Positions 34,140 to 47,109 of a stretch of 64,000 nt of DNA are shown here, piece by piece (the stretch's first letter is position 1; every line of letters starts with the position of its first letter). This DNA comes from Scytalidium lignicola (lineage: Eukaryota; Ascomycota; Leotiomycetes). The notes below the pieces were generated by a model that was not told the DNA's origin, did no database searches, and saw nothing but the letters and a program-made list of their open reading frames with translations. A program made the position numbers and the translations under genes. The DNA is taken from positions 1 through 64,000 of the forward strand of contig NCSJ02000238.1 of the NCBI GenBank assembly GCA_002812745.2. Reading direction: 5' to 3'.

Positions 34140-34770
34140 CGCGAATTCGAGCCTTATATACGCCTTTTTGTAATACATATTATAATAAATCAATATAAAG
34201 GACTAAATCAATAAATTAACACTTTATTTAATAAATTTATTATTTGTTTCTTAAATATACTAAACGTTTTAACCTTATATAATTTATATAATCTATTTAA
34301 TGGCTTTAAACCTTTGCAAGGAAGTAGTTAAAGCTATTAAAAGTGCTCTCCTAAACTTTAATAACAATAAATATATGATTATTACTACTTTTAACGTTTC
34401 TTATAAAACTATTTGATATATTACTCAAAGTATACAACTCTGTACAATTATTAGATTAAATATAAGGAAACGCATTAACAAACCTTCAGTAATTACCTTT
34501 GAAATCAAAGAAGTAATTATTGAATTAATAGTAATGTTTAATAAGATATTTTAAGATAAGATTATAAACTTTGTATATAACAAATTCAACGTATAACTGT
34601 TATAATCAATAGTTTTTAAGCTTTTAAAGAAGTTTGATATTGTAATAAGGAAAGCTCAACATGTATTAATAAACAAGATCATAGTATAAATATAAATACA
34701 ATAACATAGATAGAATAAGCAAGTTTTTCTTCATTTTCACAATAAAAGTATAACTTATCCTTAAGTTAAG
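34140..34770 (+). pseudogene. Tc1/mariner-type (DDE_3) transposase, N-terminal part, RIP-degraded
   Basis: From ATG 34,301 the frame MALNLCKEVVKAIKSALLNF leads into a DNA-binding region typical of fungal Tc1-like transposases. A linker equivalent to GRPxxIT (KPSVITFEIKEVIIEL), then DKIINFVYNKFNV and STVxxLLKKFDI-like sequence (IVFKLLKKFDIVIRKAQ), matches the two helix-turn-helix units. Stops are of CAA/CAG/TGG origin. A GC-richer string GCGAATTCGAGCC at about 34,144 may be part of a terminal inverted repeat (GCGAATTCTGCC occurs near the other transposase relic, about 25,861). The catalytic domain is absent because element H begins at 34,775. Confidence 0.65.
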
Positions 34771-34774
34771 TACT

Positions 34775-36220
34775 TGTCATAACCTCTTTATTTAAAGGCT
34801 TGAGGCTTAATAACACTTGTTATATAGAGAACCTCTAGATAAGAGAGGAACAGTCATGTGACGGGTTACGTGATGGACCTTAAGGACTTTAACAAGATCT
34901 AAAGGATTTAAGAAGTATAAAGGTTTATATAAGTAAATGGTTTTCCTAGTTAAATAAGACTTTATACTCAACTTAAATTGAATATATTAGTTAAAGATCT
35001 TCTAATAACAACTCAACTTAGTACTTATGACTTTACATTCATGTATAAGCCTTTAAGCAAACAATATATATTTACAATTAAGTAAATATTAAATACTCTA
35101 TTAATAAGTATACAAGGTATATTATACTTTGAGTATTACTTCATATAATACTTATAAAGTTATAAGAAGATATGTTAACTATGAATGTTAAACTTATACT
35201 TATAGTAAAGGTAAAGGAAACTAACCCCTTACTTAAGGTTAAGCTTATAATTAGACTTACAAAAGTTATAAAACTAAAAGGTTAATCACTTAAAGTAATT
35301 ATGTTAAATAAGTTTAATAAAACTAGATTTAAATTATAACTCTTTATAACTTAATATAAGATATACATTACCTTCAATAATAAGAAGTTTAATGATGAAG
35401 AAGACTAAGTATTATAAGTAATAACATTTTTAAAAAGAGTTGTTTTCAGCTAGATTAAAGCATTCTTAAAGGATTACCTTAAACATTAAATAAAGAATAA
35501 GTATAAAACTATACAATAAACAAGGAATGTCTTCTATTCTTGAAAAGGGTTTAATAAAGAATTATATAAGGTTTTTGAAGATGTTAATAAAGTTAAACAA
35601 GTAAAAAGACATTTATTAAGACTATAACAGAAAACCTTAATAGTCAATTATATAATTGAATATAAACAATATATTAAAAGAATATCATAGAATAATTTAA
35701 CTTATACAGTTAAGTATTACAAAGGATTAAAGGATTTAGTCAAGGATAAAATAGTCAAAGGTAAATGACCAAAGACTTTAGATGTTATAATTAAGAAATT
35801 TATTATCTAAGACAATTCCTTATATAAATAATAATTAAAGAAAAAAGAAACTTTATTCTAAAGGAGTAAGTTAAAAGAAATCTAAGAAAATAATATTAAT
35901 AGATTATAAGGATTCAATGAACTTGGATACTATAAGAAAAGAGTACTCACAAAAGAAGAAATTCTTGTTAGNAAAAGATNAAAGAAGCAAAAAAGATAAG
36001 AACCTTTATTATTAATGTAAATTATTAAAACATATAATATTATTATATTAAAAAGGTAAAACCTTAAAGGNAAAAAAAAAAGTCATAATAATTAAAGTAA
36101 ATCTTAGGGATAAAGGAAGATTAACAAAGGAAGAACTAGAAGAAAAAGAGATTTATACATAATTNAAAAAACTTAAAGTTAAAAGAATTATATCCTCTTA
36201 ACAATTGTTACAATACTTCT
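34775..36220 (+). mobile_element. Ty3/gypsy element H: 5' LTR and gag only
   Basis: A RIP-mutated LTR of about 260 bp (from TGTCATAACC at 34,775) shares GGCTTGAGGCTTA, ATAGAGAACCT and GTGACGG with the LTR of element C. It is followed by a gag frame. A Retrotrans_gag-type domain lies at about 35,330-35,830 (LKRVVFS*IKAFLKDYLKH, GFNKELYKVFEDVNK, then LL..IVNYIIEYKQYI). A zinc knuckle relic follows at about 36,008-36,060 (YY*CKLLKHIILLY, for CxxC....H....C with Cys now Tyr). The sequence stops at the LTR of element I, so pol was lost or displaced. Confidence 0.75.
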
Positions 36221-36537
36221 TACAACATAGTTATATAAAGTAAGTTTAGTTACTCTTGTTAAGTTTATGTAAAAGTAAGTTGTTTATAATTATAATAAAC
36301 AAGTATATATAATAAAGTTATAACTTAAGTTAAATATAAGGTTCTTAACTAAAGCTTAAAGAGTATATTCTTATATAGATGATAATAAGTCTAATAAGTT
36401 TAACAAGTATAGACTATATCCCTTATACTCCTTATACCTTTTGCATAAGTTATATAACTTAACTAATTATTAGTCTTTAACTTCTTATAAGTTATTATTC
36501 TAACACTTATTAAGTTATAATAGTAAGATTTATAACA
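36221..36537 (-). repeat. 3' LTR of element I
   Basis: 317 bp, near-colinear with 42,697-43,013, for example TATAGACTATATCC and AAAGCTTAAAGAGTATATTC in both. The original terminal CA appears mutated to TA. Confidence 0.85.
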
Positions 36538-37202
36538 TTATCCTTTTTTTATCCTAATGTTATCTTAATACTTAATTAATAATGTTGAACAATCTTCATT
36601 ATTCTTTAATTATACTTCTTATTTATAATGTCCTTTAAATAATCTTATAAGTACATTATATGTTTGTTCAAAGTTAACTATATTAAAAAGTTTAGTTTTA
36701 CAATAACTTATAAGTATTTGTTTTATAAGAATAATAACAAAGAGTATAAAAAATCTACTTAGTTCTTTAAGTATATTAAATATGTTCATTATGATAATCC
36801 TTATAACCTTAATCTAAATCTCTTAGACCTTGAATGTATAATTAAGGAAGAAGAGTACTTAAAGTAAGAAGAAGAAGAAGTATTAGTATAAGCTGCTTGT
36901 CTTTATAAACTCTACAAACAACTTTATACTTAAGGTTAAAATATAATTATCAAAGGTGTTTTTATAATAGAAGAATTAGAAGAAATTAAAAAGNAAGAAA
37001 AGGTTAGAAAAGAAAAAGCTTAATTCCTTAGTCTTTATTAAGAGCTTATCATATCCTCTTGATAAAGACAAGTAACATTCCTCAGTTGTTCCTTTCATGT
37101 TAAATATTAACATTGTTAATCCTTTACTTATCTTGTTAACTTAATTAATTTTCTTTTTTAAAGATTCCTTTTAACTAGAGTTTAATAATAATTCTTTACT
37201 AT

Positions 37203-37389
37203 TGTTGGTTCCAATAATCACGTATTAGTCACGTGCAATTAGCGTTAGCGTGGATTAGGTAATCAGGGGGTTGCATACGTTCCACGTATGCACCTCCTAC
37301 CTAACAATCATCATCAACACAACAGGTATATCACGTAAAGGAATTACGTGCCGTACTTCGTGTTGAGCCCTTAATTGGGTATACCGACA
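37203..37389 (+). repeat. Solo LTR, 187 bp, with 5-bp target duplication ACTAT
   Basis: Starts TGTTGGT and ends ACCGACA, flanked by ACTAT on both sides (37,198-37,202 and 37,390-37,394). It is a GC-normal oasis inside the RIP-mutated element I, so it inserted after that element was mutated or was too short to be hit. It sits just after the chromodomain, and removing it plus one ACTAT restores a continuous frame there. The same family as 15,854-16,047. It contains a hairpin TGCATACG-ttcca-CGTATGCA and the palindromes CACGTAA...TTACGTG and CACGTgacTAATACGTG (minus-strand sense). Confidence 0.9.
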
Positions 37390-37399
37390 ACTATTCTTT

Positions 37400-37560
37400 T
37401 AATATTCTTCAAATGTTTAATAAGTTCTTATAAATTGTTTGATTTTGGAAATCCTTCTTATTTGACTAAATATTAAATCTTCTTATATTAATATTTATAA
37501 TCTAAGATTTTCTTAATTATTTATTCCTTATTAAGTTATAACTTAACCTTTATACTTAAC
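37400..37560 (-). pseudogene. Chromodomain, element I
   Basis: Reads IIKKILDYKY then YLVK*EGFPKSNNL*ELIKHLKN, matching the chromodomain YLVKWxGF.....WEP..NLxN with Trp codons now stops. Confidence 0.7.
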
Positions 37561-39596
37561 ATTGATAGTATATTCTTAAATGTTAATTTTAATAATATTG
37601 TATGAAATATAAGATGTATTTACATTTTCTTTAGTAATTTTAATTTAATTATTATTAGTCTGTATACCTCTTCAATCTTGAATAGTCTTAACTTTATAAA
37701 GTCAAGTTTGTTATTTAGTCTTTTTGTTTATAAGTTTTTTCATTAAAGATAAACTTTATCTCCNTTTTTTATATGTAAGTTTTACATTATGTTTTTCATT
37801 ATAACATATTTTCANTTTTTTCNTTTTACAAATTGTATTACCTTTATTACTTTAATATACATTTTATATAATCTTTTTACTAATTTGTCTACCAAATCAG
37901 ATGAAGATTATAATTTGATATTTATTTAAAACTTATCTAGTTCTCTTTTATAATTTACATAGAATAAAGTAAATCTTATTACTTTATGTTTTGAATTATT
38001 ATATATTAACTATATTAATGATAATAACCTTTGTTAGTCATTTTACTTATAATTTACATAATATTATAAATATATTTTTATTGTTTAGTTTAATCTTTTA
38101 GTTTGCTTATTAGTTTATAAGTGAAATACTGTTGACATTTTTCTCTTAACATTTATATACTTAGTTAAAGTTTTTTAAAATTTTAAAGTAAAGTATATAT
38201 CTTTATTAGAAATAATATCTTTTAGAATATTAAATAATGTTATTATATGTTTAAGAAATACTTTGACTACTTCTTTTACTCTTTACATTTTGTCTTATAA
38301 TATAAAGATTATATACTTTATAAATATATTCATTATTACCAAGATACTATTATAATCCTTTCTTGTTGTTAAATCTCTTAACTTTGGTAATTTAGTAATA
38401 AAGTCTTATACAATGATTTGTTATAGTTAAGTTAGTATTTCAATAAGTTAAAGTGTTTTATAAAGCTTATACTTTGAGTTTTTCGCCTTATTGTAAATAT
38501 TATACTCTTTAACAACTTCTTTTACTATTTACCTTATTTAATATAAGTAATAATCCTTTTAGATTTTATAATAAGTTTGTTTAACTTTAAAATACTTGTT
38601 TTGTAACAAGGTATATTATTCCTTCAAGAATTCTTTTAATAACTTTTCAAGAATATATAACTTCTTATCTTTGTATTATAAATTATCAATTTATTCTTAT
38701 TAATTGTCTTTTGATATGTATTTAATGTCTTTTGGATACTCTTTAGATAATTTATTCTAAATCTTATTAATCTAATCCTTATTAACTATTGCTAATATGA
38801 ACATTAATTGTCCTTGATTATAAATGATTCCTTCTTTACTATTTATTAAGACTACTTATTACAAGCTTAACTTCTCTTTGTTTATATACTTTAACTTTTA
38901 ATTAAGAGCATTTACTTGTCTATTGTTAATTCCTTTAATATGTTAAATCCTAAAATCATATTTTAATAAAGTTTTTACTTACTTAGCTTATCTTATATTT
39001 AACTCCCTAGATATTATAAAGTACTTCAGATTTATATAGTCTGTTAGTATTTTTATTTATTTTCTTACTCTTATTATATATANTTTTTCATTTCCTTAGC
39101 ATATTTATTATAAATAGGATAATTCTACTTAATTAAGTTAAACTTTCTTAAATAGAAGATAAGTAGTTTTTATCCTCTTTGCTTATCGTATTAACTTAAG
39201 ACTATGCTTAAAGTATAATCTAATGTATTTGTTTTAATCTAAACAAGTCTTTTTAAGTTAAAGATTTTAAGACTTTAGTCCTTTTTAAAAGTTTCTTTAA
39301 CTATGTTAATTACTTCTTGTTATTCCTTCTCTTATTTGTATAATATATCCTTCTTAGTTATCTTAGTCAATAATAACATTATTCTTAAATAGTTTCTTAT
39401 AAACTTTTAATAATAATTTACAAATCTTAAAAAGCTTTATAACTCTTTGACTATTTTAAGTATTATTTATTCTTTAATAGTTTTAGTTTTCTCTTTAGTT
39501 GTTTTAACTTCATTATATACTATAATATATCTTAAAAATTATACTTTTATTCTGTAGAATTTGCATTTTCTTAGTTTGTATTAAAACCTTGCTTTT

Positions 39597-40110
39597 TTAT
39601 AATGCTTTAAGAATGAATTTCATATAGATTTTATATTCTTTTAATATCTTTAAAAATATTAAGATGTTATTCAAATACATTATTATAAACTTTTCTAAGT
39701 ATTCTCTAATAACCTTATTTACGATTCTTTGCATTGTAACAAGTACATTTGTTAGTTTAAACAACATGACTAATAACTTATACAATTTATATTTAATCTT
39801 AATAACAACTTTCTATTTATCTCCTCCTTTTATTCTAATAAAGTTAAATACTGATTACAAATCTAGTTTTATAAAGAACTTAATATCTTTAAGCTTGTTT
39901 TTAATAATCTTTATTAATAATAATAAATATTAATCCTTGATTATTCTTTTGTTTAAACTTTTGTAATCTTCATAAGGCTTACTTTTTAAGTTATTTGGTT
40001 TTTTTATAAACAATAATAATACTCTTATTNAAAAAGTTTGACTTTTAGTATAATCCTCTTTTAACTATTCTGTTTAGTTATTCTTTTGTCATCTTGTCTT
40101 TTATTATTAT
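39597..40110 (-). pseudogene. Reverse transcriptase, element I
   Basis: The open part 39,785-39,597 reads YKLLVMLFKLTNVLVTMQRI, then REYLEKFIIMYLNNILIFLK. This is the Ty3/gypsy palm with the YLDD box converted to YLNN (two G-to-A changes). The upstream fingers region is full of stops. The plus-strand ORF at 39,664-39,933 is its shadow. Confidence 0.85.
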
Positions 40111-41619
40111 AATTGAGTATACTAACTTAAATAATAGTTTAAATCCTTCTTTAAGGTTAATTTCATAATCTTACAATTAACATTTTGATAATATTAAGTC
40201 NTTTTAGTCTTTTTTTAAATAACTTTATTTATTCTTTATATTCTTTAAGAATATACTCAAGATCTTCGTCTTAACTTGATTGATTTGAAATTGAATTGAT
40301 TTTTATATCCTTAATCATAAGTTAACTAAATTCAATTACATAAATAGTTTAAGGNTTTTTTAACCTTCATCACTTTTGTTAATACCTCTTATAATAAATC
40401 TTGTGGAAACTTTATAATTTCCTCTTACTAATTAATCCTTAGACTACCCTTCTGCATTTAAGATATCCTTAAGATTATCTTAAAGTTCTTAATATAAGTT
40501 ATATCAAATATTATTATTTCTTGGTGATTAACTTTAACCCTTATAATCATTAACTTAATCTTTACTTATTATAAGAGAATTATCTGTAAGTCTAATTGAA
40601 TAACTATAATCCTTAACTTAAGTATTTATATTTAATTTTACTATTACATTTAGTATTATAAAATTTATTATAACTTTAAAATCTATTAATACTTTAACCT
40701 TTTGTCCCTTTTGTCTAATTATTTTAACTTCTAAAAATAATATGTTTTCATTAAGAACTTTAAATCTTAATTCTCTAATTACTCTTTCTTTTACATTGTT
40801 AGTAGTTTATCCTTAGTTATCTGCTAAGTCTGGTAATTGTAGTTAACTTCTTTATTACTCTTCTTTTACTTTATTTTTTATAATTCTTAAGGTTAATTCT
40901 TAGATTTCTTTGATTATTATCTTGTTAATACTTAAAATTATTACTTTTGCCTTAAGATTTAGAAACTCATCTAGCTTCTCTTATGTTATTATATAATAGT
41001 TTATAACAAATCTTAATATTTATTTAATACTTCTTACTAGTAAATTCTCTTTACTTAGGATATTGTTACTTTTTTTTATATTCAAATACTTAAGTTCTTA
41101 TTGATAAGCTTTGTTTTTTCTAAACAAATCAACTAAAGGTTTTCTTATCCAGTATCTACTGATTAAATCCTAATAAGTAATCTTATTTACTAATCTTAAG
41201 TAATCTTAATGTTATTTCTTATAATTATAATTTACTTTAAGTAAATATAATAATTTTATAATTTCTTTTGATAACTAATATTAAGTTATCCTAGTCATAG
41301 TATAATTTATTAGTCATTTCAGTTTCTTACTAAAAGGTTTTATTATTACCTTTTCTTAAGAGACATATAACCTTTTAACATCTTAGATACTTATTCTTAA
41401 TCCAGTAATATACTTTTAGTTGAAGTTAATCCTTGACATCTAATACTTCTTTAATAATATCCTCTCTTATACTTAGTCTAAAGTTCACAAAAGCCTTAAC
41501 ATTAAGTATATTAATTCAAGCCNTTTTTATAACTTGATAATGATGATTCTTATCTTAGAATGCTTATAATACTTATACTTATAATTGTTATTTATTTGCC
41601 TTTATTCTTATAACTATTC

Positions 41620-41670
41620 ATAAAGTGTTTTGAAAGTCTATACTTAAAATATAACTTTTTTCTCTTTATA
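41620..41670 (-). pseudogene. Gag zinc knuckle, element I
   Basis: Reads LYFKYRLSKHFMNSYK. The spacing fits CxxCxxxGHxxxxC with all three Cys converted to Tyr (TGT to TAT) and Gly to Lys/Ser-type changes. It marks the gag C-terminus. Confidence 0.65.
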
Positions 41671-42696
41671 GTGTTTTNAATTTTTCTAAACTGATTTTAA
41701 ACAAATTCTCTTTTCCCTTAAGCTTTTGACNTTTTGCCNTTTTTAAGGTTTTCCTTTTCTAATTACATTAAGACTTATAGAATCTCCTTTTAATTAGCTT
41801 TTCTTTTCTTAATTATATTTCTTTCTTACAAAGTAAGACANTTTTTTTCTTATTTAGTTCCTTTTTGTAAAGTTAATTCTTAATCATAATATAATGGTTG
41901 ATTAAGGTTTTTAATTCTATGATTAAATCCTCTTAATATAATTTATTATATATTTAATCCTTTAATCTTCTCTTATATTATACAAGGAAAGTTTACGTAT
42001 TCTAATTTATTCTTATTAAGTATTGTTTGAATAAGACAATATAGTCATTAATGCTTTTTATTTGTTTAAGATGATAAAGATATCATTTTATGTTTTTCTT
42101 CTTATCAATATCTCTGAATAATTTATTGAGTTCCTTAATATATTCATTATAATTATTAAGAAGTTTTTAAGTTTCTTCATTAGTTAATACTTTTATATAA
42201 CTGAAATAATCATTTAAAAATAGTTAAAACTAATTTATTATAATTCTTTTAAGATATGATGTTGTTTACAATACTCTTTGTATATTATTTATAAGTAAAT
42301 ACTTATTTAATACTAAATATATTCTTTTTTATACTAAGTATATCTTAAGCTTATTCTTATCTTTATNAAAAAAAGTCTAGTTTAATTATATTCATCTCTT
42401 TCCTTGATCCTTCTCTTATTATACTAATTATAATAATTAATCCTAGATTAAATAATCTTAATAATCCTGGTAATAACACCTTTGAAGGTCCTCTTACTAC
42501 AGATCTTACAAGTAATCTTACTTAAGTTAAGTTTATGATTTTGTTCTCTAAGTTAACTTCTTTACTTAAGCTTTTACTTATTAAACTTTCTTCAAAGCTT
42601 TCTTTTAAACTAATTATTATATTTTTGTCTAATACTTCTTTAAATTTAACATAACTTGCTTTTATATAATAGTATTCAAAATATTATAAGACTTTT

Positions 42697-43013
42697 TACA
42701 ATATAATTATGTAAAGTAAGTTTAATTACTCTTGTTGAGTTTATATAAAAGTAAATCGTTTATAATTATAATAAATAAGTATATATAATAAAGTTATAAC
42801 TTAGGTTAAACATAAGGTTTTTAATTAAAGCTTAAAGAGTATATTCTTATATAAATGACAATAAGTTTAATAAGTTTAACAAGTATAGACTATATCCTTT
42901 ATACCTTTTATACCTTTTGTATAAATCATATGACTTAATTAATTATTAATCCTTAACTTCTTATAAGTTACTATTCTAATACTTATCAAGTTATAACAAT
43001 AAGATTTATAATA
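42697..43013 (-). repeat. 5' LTR of element I
   Basis: 317-bp partner of 36,221-36,537. In contrast to element G both LTRs are RIP-mutated to a similar degree. Confidence 0.85.
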
Positions 43014-44250
43014 GTAATACTTAGAATAAACCTCAAGTTAAAGAAAGGATAATATTACAAAGTCTAAACTTTNAAAAAAACTTAATAAAGACAAGGTTAA
43101 AAGATTATCAAAATAAACTAATTATAATAAAAACCATTGTCTATTTTAAAACTTATATATAAAATTAAGATATTAGTAAAAGTATAAGTTAAGTTATTAT
43201 AAGAACTTAAGATAAAGATGTTAAGTATATTAAATACAAGAAGAATTTTCTGAATATTAAGGTAATTCTTAACATTATTAACAATACTAAATTATTAAAT
43301 AATATTTGAAAAAACTATTATAATTATAAACTAAGCTTAAGTAGTAGATAATATATTTAAAGTATTCTTTAAAGAAAATGAAGAGTAATAAAGGTATAAC
43401 TTAAATAAGGTTTATTAGTTTAACAAGGAATATCTTAAGAAAAAGATCAAGGTTATTGATTATATTAAAGAATACAACATTAGACAAAGTTAAAATATAA
43501 CAAAAGTCAATAGTATACAAGGAAATAGACTTTTCCATAAGATAGTTAACCTTATGAGGAATACCTTATAATAAATGTTGACTGAGATTTAACTTAAATT
43601 ATACTTTATTATTAAATGAAGTGTATTTCAAGTTAAATTCTATTTTATGTTAACTGTATTTAAGTGTGATTTTACTTTATTTCTTACTTATATTCTATAT
43701 TAAATAATAAAGCTTGATTTTACTTAAAACATAGTTTAAATCTTATTAACTTTATATTTCTTATCTTTCATTAGTCAAATGGTTAAGTTTCTTAAATGTG
43801 TTATGATATATGTTGTTATGTGAATAAATGTACACTTAATGCTTTCAGAATACTTAAATTTTTTTGTTAAGTATAAATATACATCTGAATAATAAATATA
43901 AAATAGACTTATTATATTATTGAAGATAATGATAAATTAACACAAGTTCAAACATTTTATAACAAGGAAAAGGTAAGACTAACTAATTATTAACTTTATT
44001 TATATAATGTATGATTTTACAATATTTTGCTAATATAATTAAACCTTTAATTGTAAAAGGTTTAACAATTTAATAGAGTTCATATGAAGAAGAACAATTA
44101 TCTAACTTAAGATTTGTTATTATAAAAGTGAATAACAAGATATAATCTAATTATATACTTACTTGAATATAGACTTCTCTTTTGTACATTTTGTTATAAT
44201 ACTATTTCCTTAAAGAAATTAGATTCTTACCTTTATAATGTTCATTAACT
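43014..44250. other. AT-rich repeat debris
   Basis: A plus-strand frame at about 43,340-43,560 is relatively open (FNKEYLKKKIKVIDYIKEYN) but I do not recognise it. Nothing else is supportable. Confidence 0.35.
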
Positions 44251-45060
44251 ATTAGTTAAAATTCAAAAGTTAATTGTTTAAGAATTTTAATAACTTCTTA
44301 TAACTTGAACTTCAAATAATATCTCTTTACTAAAAGATAACTCTCAAGCCTTTAATTGTCTTCTAAAACTAGTTTTAGGATATTATTGCTTGAAATGTAC
44401 TTTTTATAAGATATTTAATTTTAAGGCTCTTCGAAAACATTTAAATTGTATTTATAAGAACTTTAATGATATAATTATAACTAAATTAAATATTGCTTGC
44501 TTTTTGTAAAGATGAATGTAGTATAATAATAGAAAGTAGTAAAGGGTTGATTTAATTATAATATTAGCTTAAGTTCAAAACTTTCAGAATTTATATACTG
44601 TTGATAAGAGAGAATTGTTACTTGATGATTAAGAACTTATAATAATAAGAATGAAGGCTGAAGAAGAGAATTAACTTACATAAGAGGAGTTAAGGGATTT
44701 GACATATTAGTTTGAATTTGTATATGATAAAAATACTAAATAGTTATAAAGCTTTGAATAGCTAAGATAGTTTTGAAATTAGTTATTATATATTATTATT
44801 ATAACTTTTAAAATCTTATATGTCCAAGACATTGTATATTTAATAAGTTATTAAGTAAGACAAGAACTAGTCATTTTAACATAACAAGAAGTTATTTTAA
44901 GGAGGTTAATCTGCTTTATAGATCAAATGTTAGAATGTTATAAAGAAACACTTTTATCTACACTTTAATCTTTAAGGTGTTAGATAAAGAGTTTAAATGT
45001 TAGTCTGTTCTCATAACTATTCAAGGTTCTTCAATAGAAAAGCAATTGTAAACAATACAA
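44250..45060 (+). pseudogene. Possible C2H2 zinc-finger (DUF3505-like) protein relic
   Basis: A RIP-degraded frame reads GYYCLKCTFYKIFNFKALRK, then HLNCIYKNF. That is CxxC followed after the usual spacing by HxxxxH, with the last His as Tyr (CAT to TAT). It is followed by a helical, Gln-rich region of more than 150 codons with stops at Gln positions. This pattern resembles fungal DUF3505-type proteins, which are often repeated and found in mobile DNA. The assignment is by pattern only. Confidence 0.35.
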
Positions 45061-45120
45061 TAGATATTTATATTAATTCTTATATTATACTTTTTGTTAT
45101 TACTTAATATTAATTGTATA

Positions 45121-45325
45121 TGTTATAGACTTAAGACAGGTAATAGACAGTGAACTACAAGTTAAGTGATAAATAAGCTATAGTAAGTATTTACCTTTAT
45201 ACAAACTAACTCTTACCCTTTACTTTCCCCTTTGCTTTTGTATATATACATATACTGTGTTCATGTGACTTATTGTAGCCAAGACTTCTTAAGGCTAGTA
45301 TACTGACATTATCTAACTCTTAACA
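45121..45325 (-). repeat. 3' LTR of element BF
   Basis: 205 bp, minus strand TGTTAAGAG to CTATAACA, preceded by the purine tract CTAGAAAGGGGAAGATGA (45,326-45,343). Its end (TTCACTGTCTATTACCTG) is clearly related to the end of the LTR at 59,951-60,194 (TTCACTGTCTTTACCCTG). Confidence 0.7.
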
Positions 45326-47109
45326 TCATCTTCCCCTTTCTAGAACTCTTGCCCTTAAGAGTAGTTGAAGTCTAATATAGCTTTCTTACTTATAAATAGT
45401 ATTTAACTATCTTTGTGCTTATCTTTTACATTCCTTGTTCAAAGTCTTGACTAAGGTTTATCTTTTGTCTTTATAACTTTTTTACTAAAGTATGTTACCT
45501 TTTATTTCTAGAATCTTAAAGTTGACCCTTTGGACTTTCTTGATATAATATTCTCTTAATAATTCTAACTTTCTCAACTTTGTCTTCCTTTATTCATAAA
45601 GTCATTATTAAGCTATATTATAATGAGTAAGTAGTATTATATCAGTTATATATGTTATTAATCCTTAAATATATAATAAAGATTCTCTTCTTGGATTCTT
45701 TGTATAATATTTTCTTAATAATTCTAACTTCCTTAACTTTGTCTTTTCTCCTGTACAAAGATATTATTAACCATATTATATTTATTATATATATCATTAA
45801 GCTTTAGATATACAATAAAGATTCTTTCTTTTGTTTTCTTAACATGTAAGATGTTATTATTTATATATAATAACATAATGTTAAGATTTTAATATTATTA
45901 AGGTTATAAATTTGTAACAAAGATTTTATTGTTATAATATTAACAAAGGAGTATTGCCTTATTAACAAGATGATGATTTCAGATCAAAATTAATTCTTTA
46001 AATCAATTATTTAATTTGTTTGATCTTTTGATTTAATGATTTGTTGTTGTTATACTTTTTTGATATGTTTATAAATATTTCCCTCTTCTTCTCTTCTCTC
46101 CTTCTTCCTTCTTTATTGTATTCTTCTATTATTATTATAATTATTATTATTATAACACTTATGTCTTATATTATTAATTTATTCTTATTATACTTTTTTT
46201 GTTAAGACATTAATAAGTATTCTTTCTCCTAACCCCTTTTTATCCTCAGCATATCTTATTCTGGTTTTTTCTTACCCTTGACATTTGATTCCTTTTATTA
46301 ATCATTTTAATTATAACCTTGCTTATACCTTGTATGATTATAATAGCCAAGTCTTAAGGTTTACAAAAGAAGTTCTCTTGTTTATATTGTCTATGATATT
46401 CAAAGGCTTTGTACATTAAATTAAAGTTAAAGTATAAGNAAAAAAGCAAGCAAGATATAGTATAATCAATGTATTTTAAAAAGGAAAAAATGTTTTTAAG
46501 TTCTTTAAACTATATATATACAACTTAACAAACTCTTAGACCTTTAAAAAGACTTCTTTATTATTATTCCAAATTCTCCTGAAGAAGTAACTTTAAGCTT
46601 ATAGTTAAAGGTTGTATAATAACAATATACAAAATATGTTAAGCTTCTCTTAAGACAAGAAGTATGTCAAGGTATGTTTAACAACCCTTGGGCTAGCAAA
46701 GAGATAAGCTTGTACATTATAAGTTTACTTAACAAGTTTAACATGAATATGTATAATATTATCAATGTTTTGTACTTTAACATGAATTACTTCTTCCTCT
46801 TTAACTTTATACTTGTTAACATGTCTTTTAAGCTAATCTTCTTGCTTTAAAGGTAAAGGAGGAAGACAATGACAAGGATAATATAGATAATAATAATAAG
46901 AGTCCTAATGATAATGTAAGTAATAATAAGGGTAATAGTAATAATGTAAAGGATAATAACCAATGATATATTAACTCTTTTAGTAAAGATCTTCTAATAT
47001 CTCTTAATTAATTATTGTAATTAGACTTCTTTTAATTATAATTTTCATATTCTTAACCTTTTCTTTAACTTCTTATTATTATGTAATTACCTTGATATTA
47101 ATTTAACTC

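Larger units (their letters stand above)
36221..43013 (-). mobile_element. Ty3/gypsy chromovirus I, 6.8 kb, complete with paired 317-bp LTRs
   Basis: Direct repeats 36,221-36,537 and 42,697-43,013 have identical length. On the minus strand a polypurine tract (AGGATAAAAAAAGGATAA, 36,538-36,555) abuts the LTR start TGTTATAAATC. The leader after the 5' LTR shares ATTTTGAATACTA with elements A and C. Order from right to left: gag with zinc knuckle (about 42.6-41.6 kb), reverse transcriptase (about 40.1-39.6 kb), integrase, chromodomain (about 37.56-37.4 kb). All are RIP-degraded. A young solo LTR is inserted at 37,203. No target duplication could be recognised (CTTCT left, GTAAT right). Confidence 0.85.
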
